Shown here: positions 63,906 to 64,000 of the stretch, in pieces
Position numbering within the stretch: position 1 is the first letter of the stretch
Layout: every line of letters starts with the position of its first letter
Assembly (NCBI GenBank): GCA_023428695.1
Contig: JAEYWY010000017.1
Span: forward strand, 505,207-569,206
DNA from: Bacteroidota bacterium
GTDB taxonomy: Bacteria > Bacteroidota > Bacteroidia > Cytophagales > Cyclobacteriaceae
Direction: 5' to 3'
Length of the DNA stretch: 64,000 nt
Translations under genes and position numbers: made by a program
The notes under the pieces: model-generated
Database searches by the model: none
Seen by the model: only the letters and a program-made list of their open reading frames with translations
What the model was told of the DNA's origin: nothing

Positions 63906-64000
63906 GACGCGGCCCGTTCCAACGCAGCGGTACCAAATCAGTCCCGCCCGACGAGTGTCTCACGAGAAGGGCTCATCGCAAAACGTTGAGCGGAAATTTC
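63906..64000 (-). repeat. Gene-less cassette body, copy 5 (cut by window end)
   Basis: First 95 bp match the other copies, closest to copy 2 (GCTCATCGCAAAACGTTGAGCGG). The array continues to the right. Confidence 0.75.

Larger units (their letters stand above)
53674..64000 (-). mobile_element. Chromosomal integron cassette array (continues past window)
   Basis: Fifteen attC sites separated by cassettes reading on the minus strand. On the minus strand every cassette starts with TTRNNN... and ends with its complement before AAC: TTGGCGG/CCGCCAA, TTGTGCGC/GCGCACAA, TTGGGCGC/GCGCCCAA, TTGTGGGT/ACCCACAA, TTGTAGGC/GCCTACAA, TTGTGTGTA/TACACACAA and so on. Matching is between the ends of one cassette, not within one attC, which is the mark of integrase-mediated cassette insertion at G^TT. 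The integrase and attI are expected beyond 64000. Confidence 0.88.

Noticed and set aside
53674..64000. CRISPR-like spaced repeats
   Set aside because: Repeat units are 91-181 bp imperfect palindromes with changing core bases and spacers of 200-900 bp that hold genes.

Overview
The window looks like chromosome of a Bacteroidota bacterium, most likely of the Cytophagales/Chryseolinea kind. This is inferred from a SusC/SusD polysaccharide-utilisation locus, a SusR-type regulator, TAnnTTTG-type promoter elements, WG-repeat and DUF4142 proteins, and few Shine-Dalgarno sequences. I see no rRNA, tRNA or CRISPR array.

Layout. 1-2508: 3' part of a P-type Ca2+-type ATPase. 2530-17591 (minus strand): an alpha-glucan, probably dextran, utilisation locus read as SusR-like regulator, SusC, SusD, GH66 endo-dextranase, SusE/F glycan-binding lipoprotein, an (alpha/alpha)6 glycosidase and a GH31 alpha-glucosidase. 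17829-30609: ordinary mixed genes: DoxX-like protein, DUF4142 lipoprotein, phosphoribosyltransferase, a J-domain protein with a broken HPD motif, DUF2200, an FtsX-type permease, a TM0106-type nuclease-helicase, RtcB and a WG-repeat protein.

30796-50237 is the first unusual locus. Nine tightly packed minus-strand genes end at a hairpin terminator. Seven of the nine products share a 'YY-hydrophobic-P' module; at least four are full-length members of a large secreted beta-rich family that I cannot assign to a known one. The other two are a membrane-anchored papain/NlpC-like protein and a secreted HEVSH zincin-like protein. Divergently transcribed are a sigma factor, a membrane TPR anti-sigma-like protein, a subtilisin lipoprotein and a TPR-CHAT (caspase-like) protease. 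This looks like a regulated envelope or extracellular system with proteases on both arms.

50288-51236 holds an SRPBCC and a DoxX-like gene, followed by an intact IS66 element (51332-53574).

53575-64000 is the second unusual locus: a chromosomal integron cassette array with 15 attC sites and the cassettes reading on the minus strand, so the integrase and attI should lie to the right of the window. The proof is in the core sites. Their variable bases match between the two ends of each cassette, not between the two ends of each attC, as integrase recombination requires. Cassettes encode mostly small membrane or secreted unknowns plus an AbiJ-like abortive-infection protein. A 230-bp cassette body without an obvious gene recurs four times complete, once cut by the window end, and once as a remnant beside the IS. 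Several attC sites carry promoter-like TTG-N18-21-TAnnTTTG signals pointing into the next cassette.
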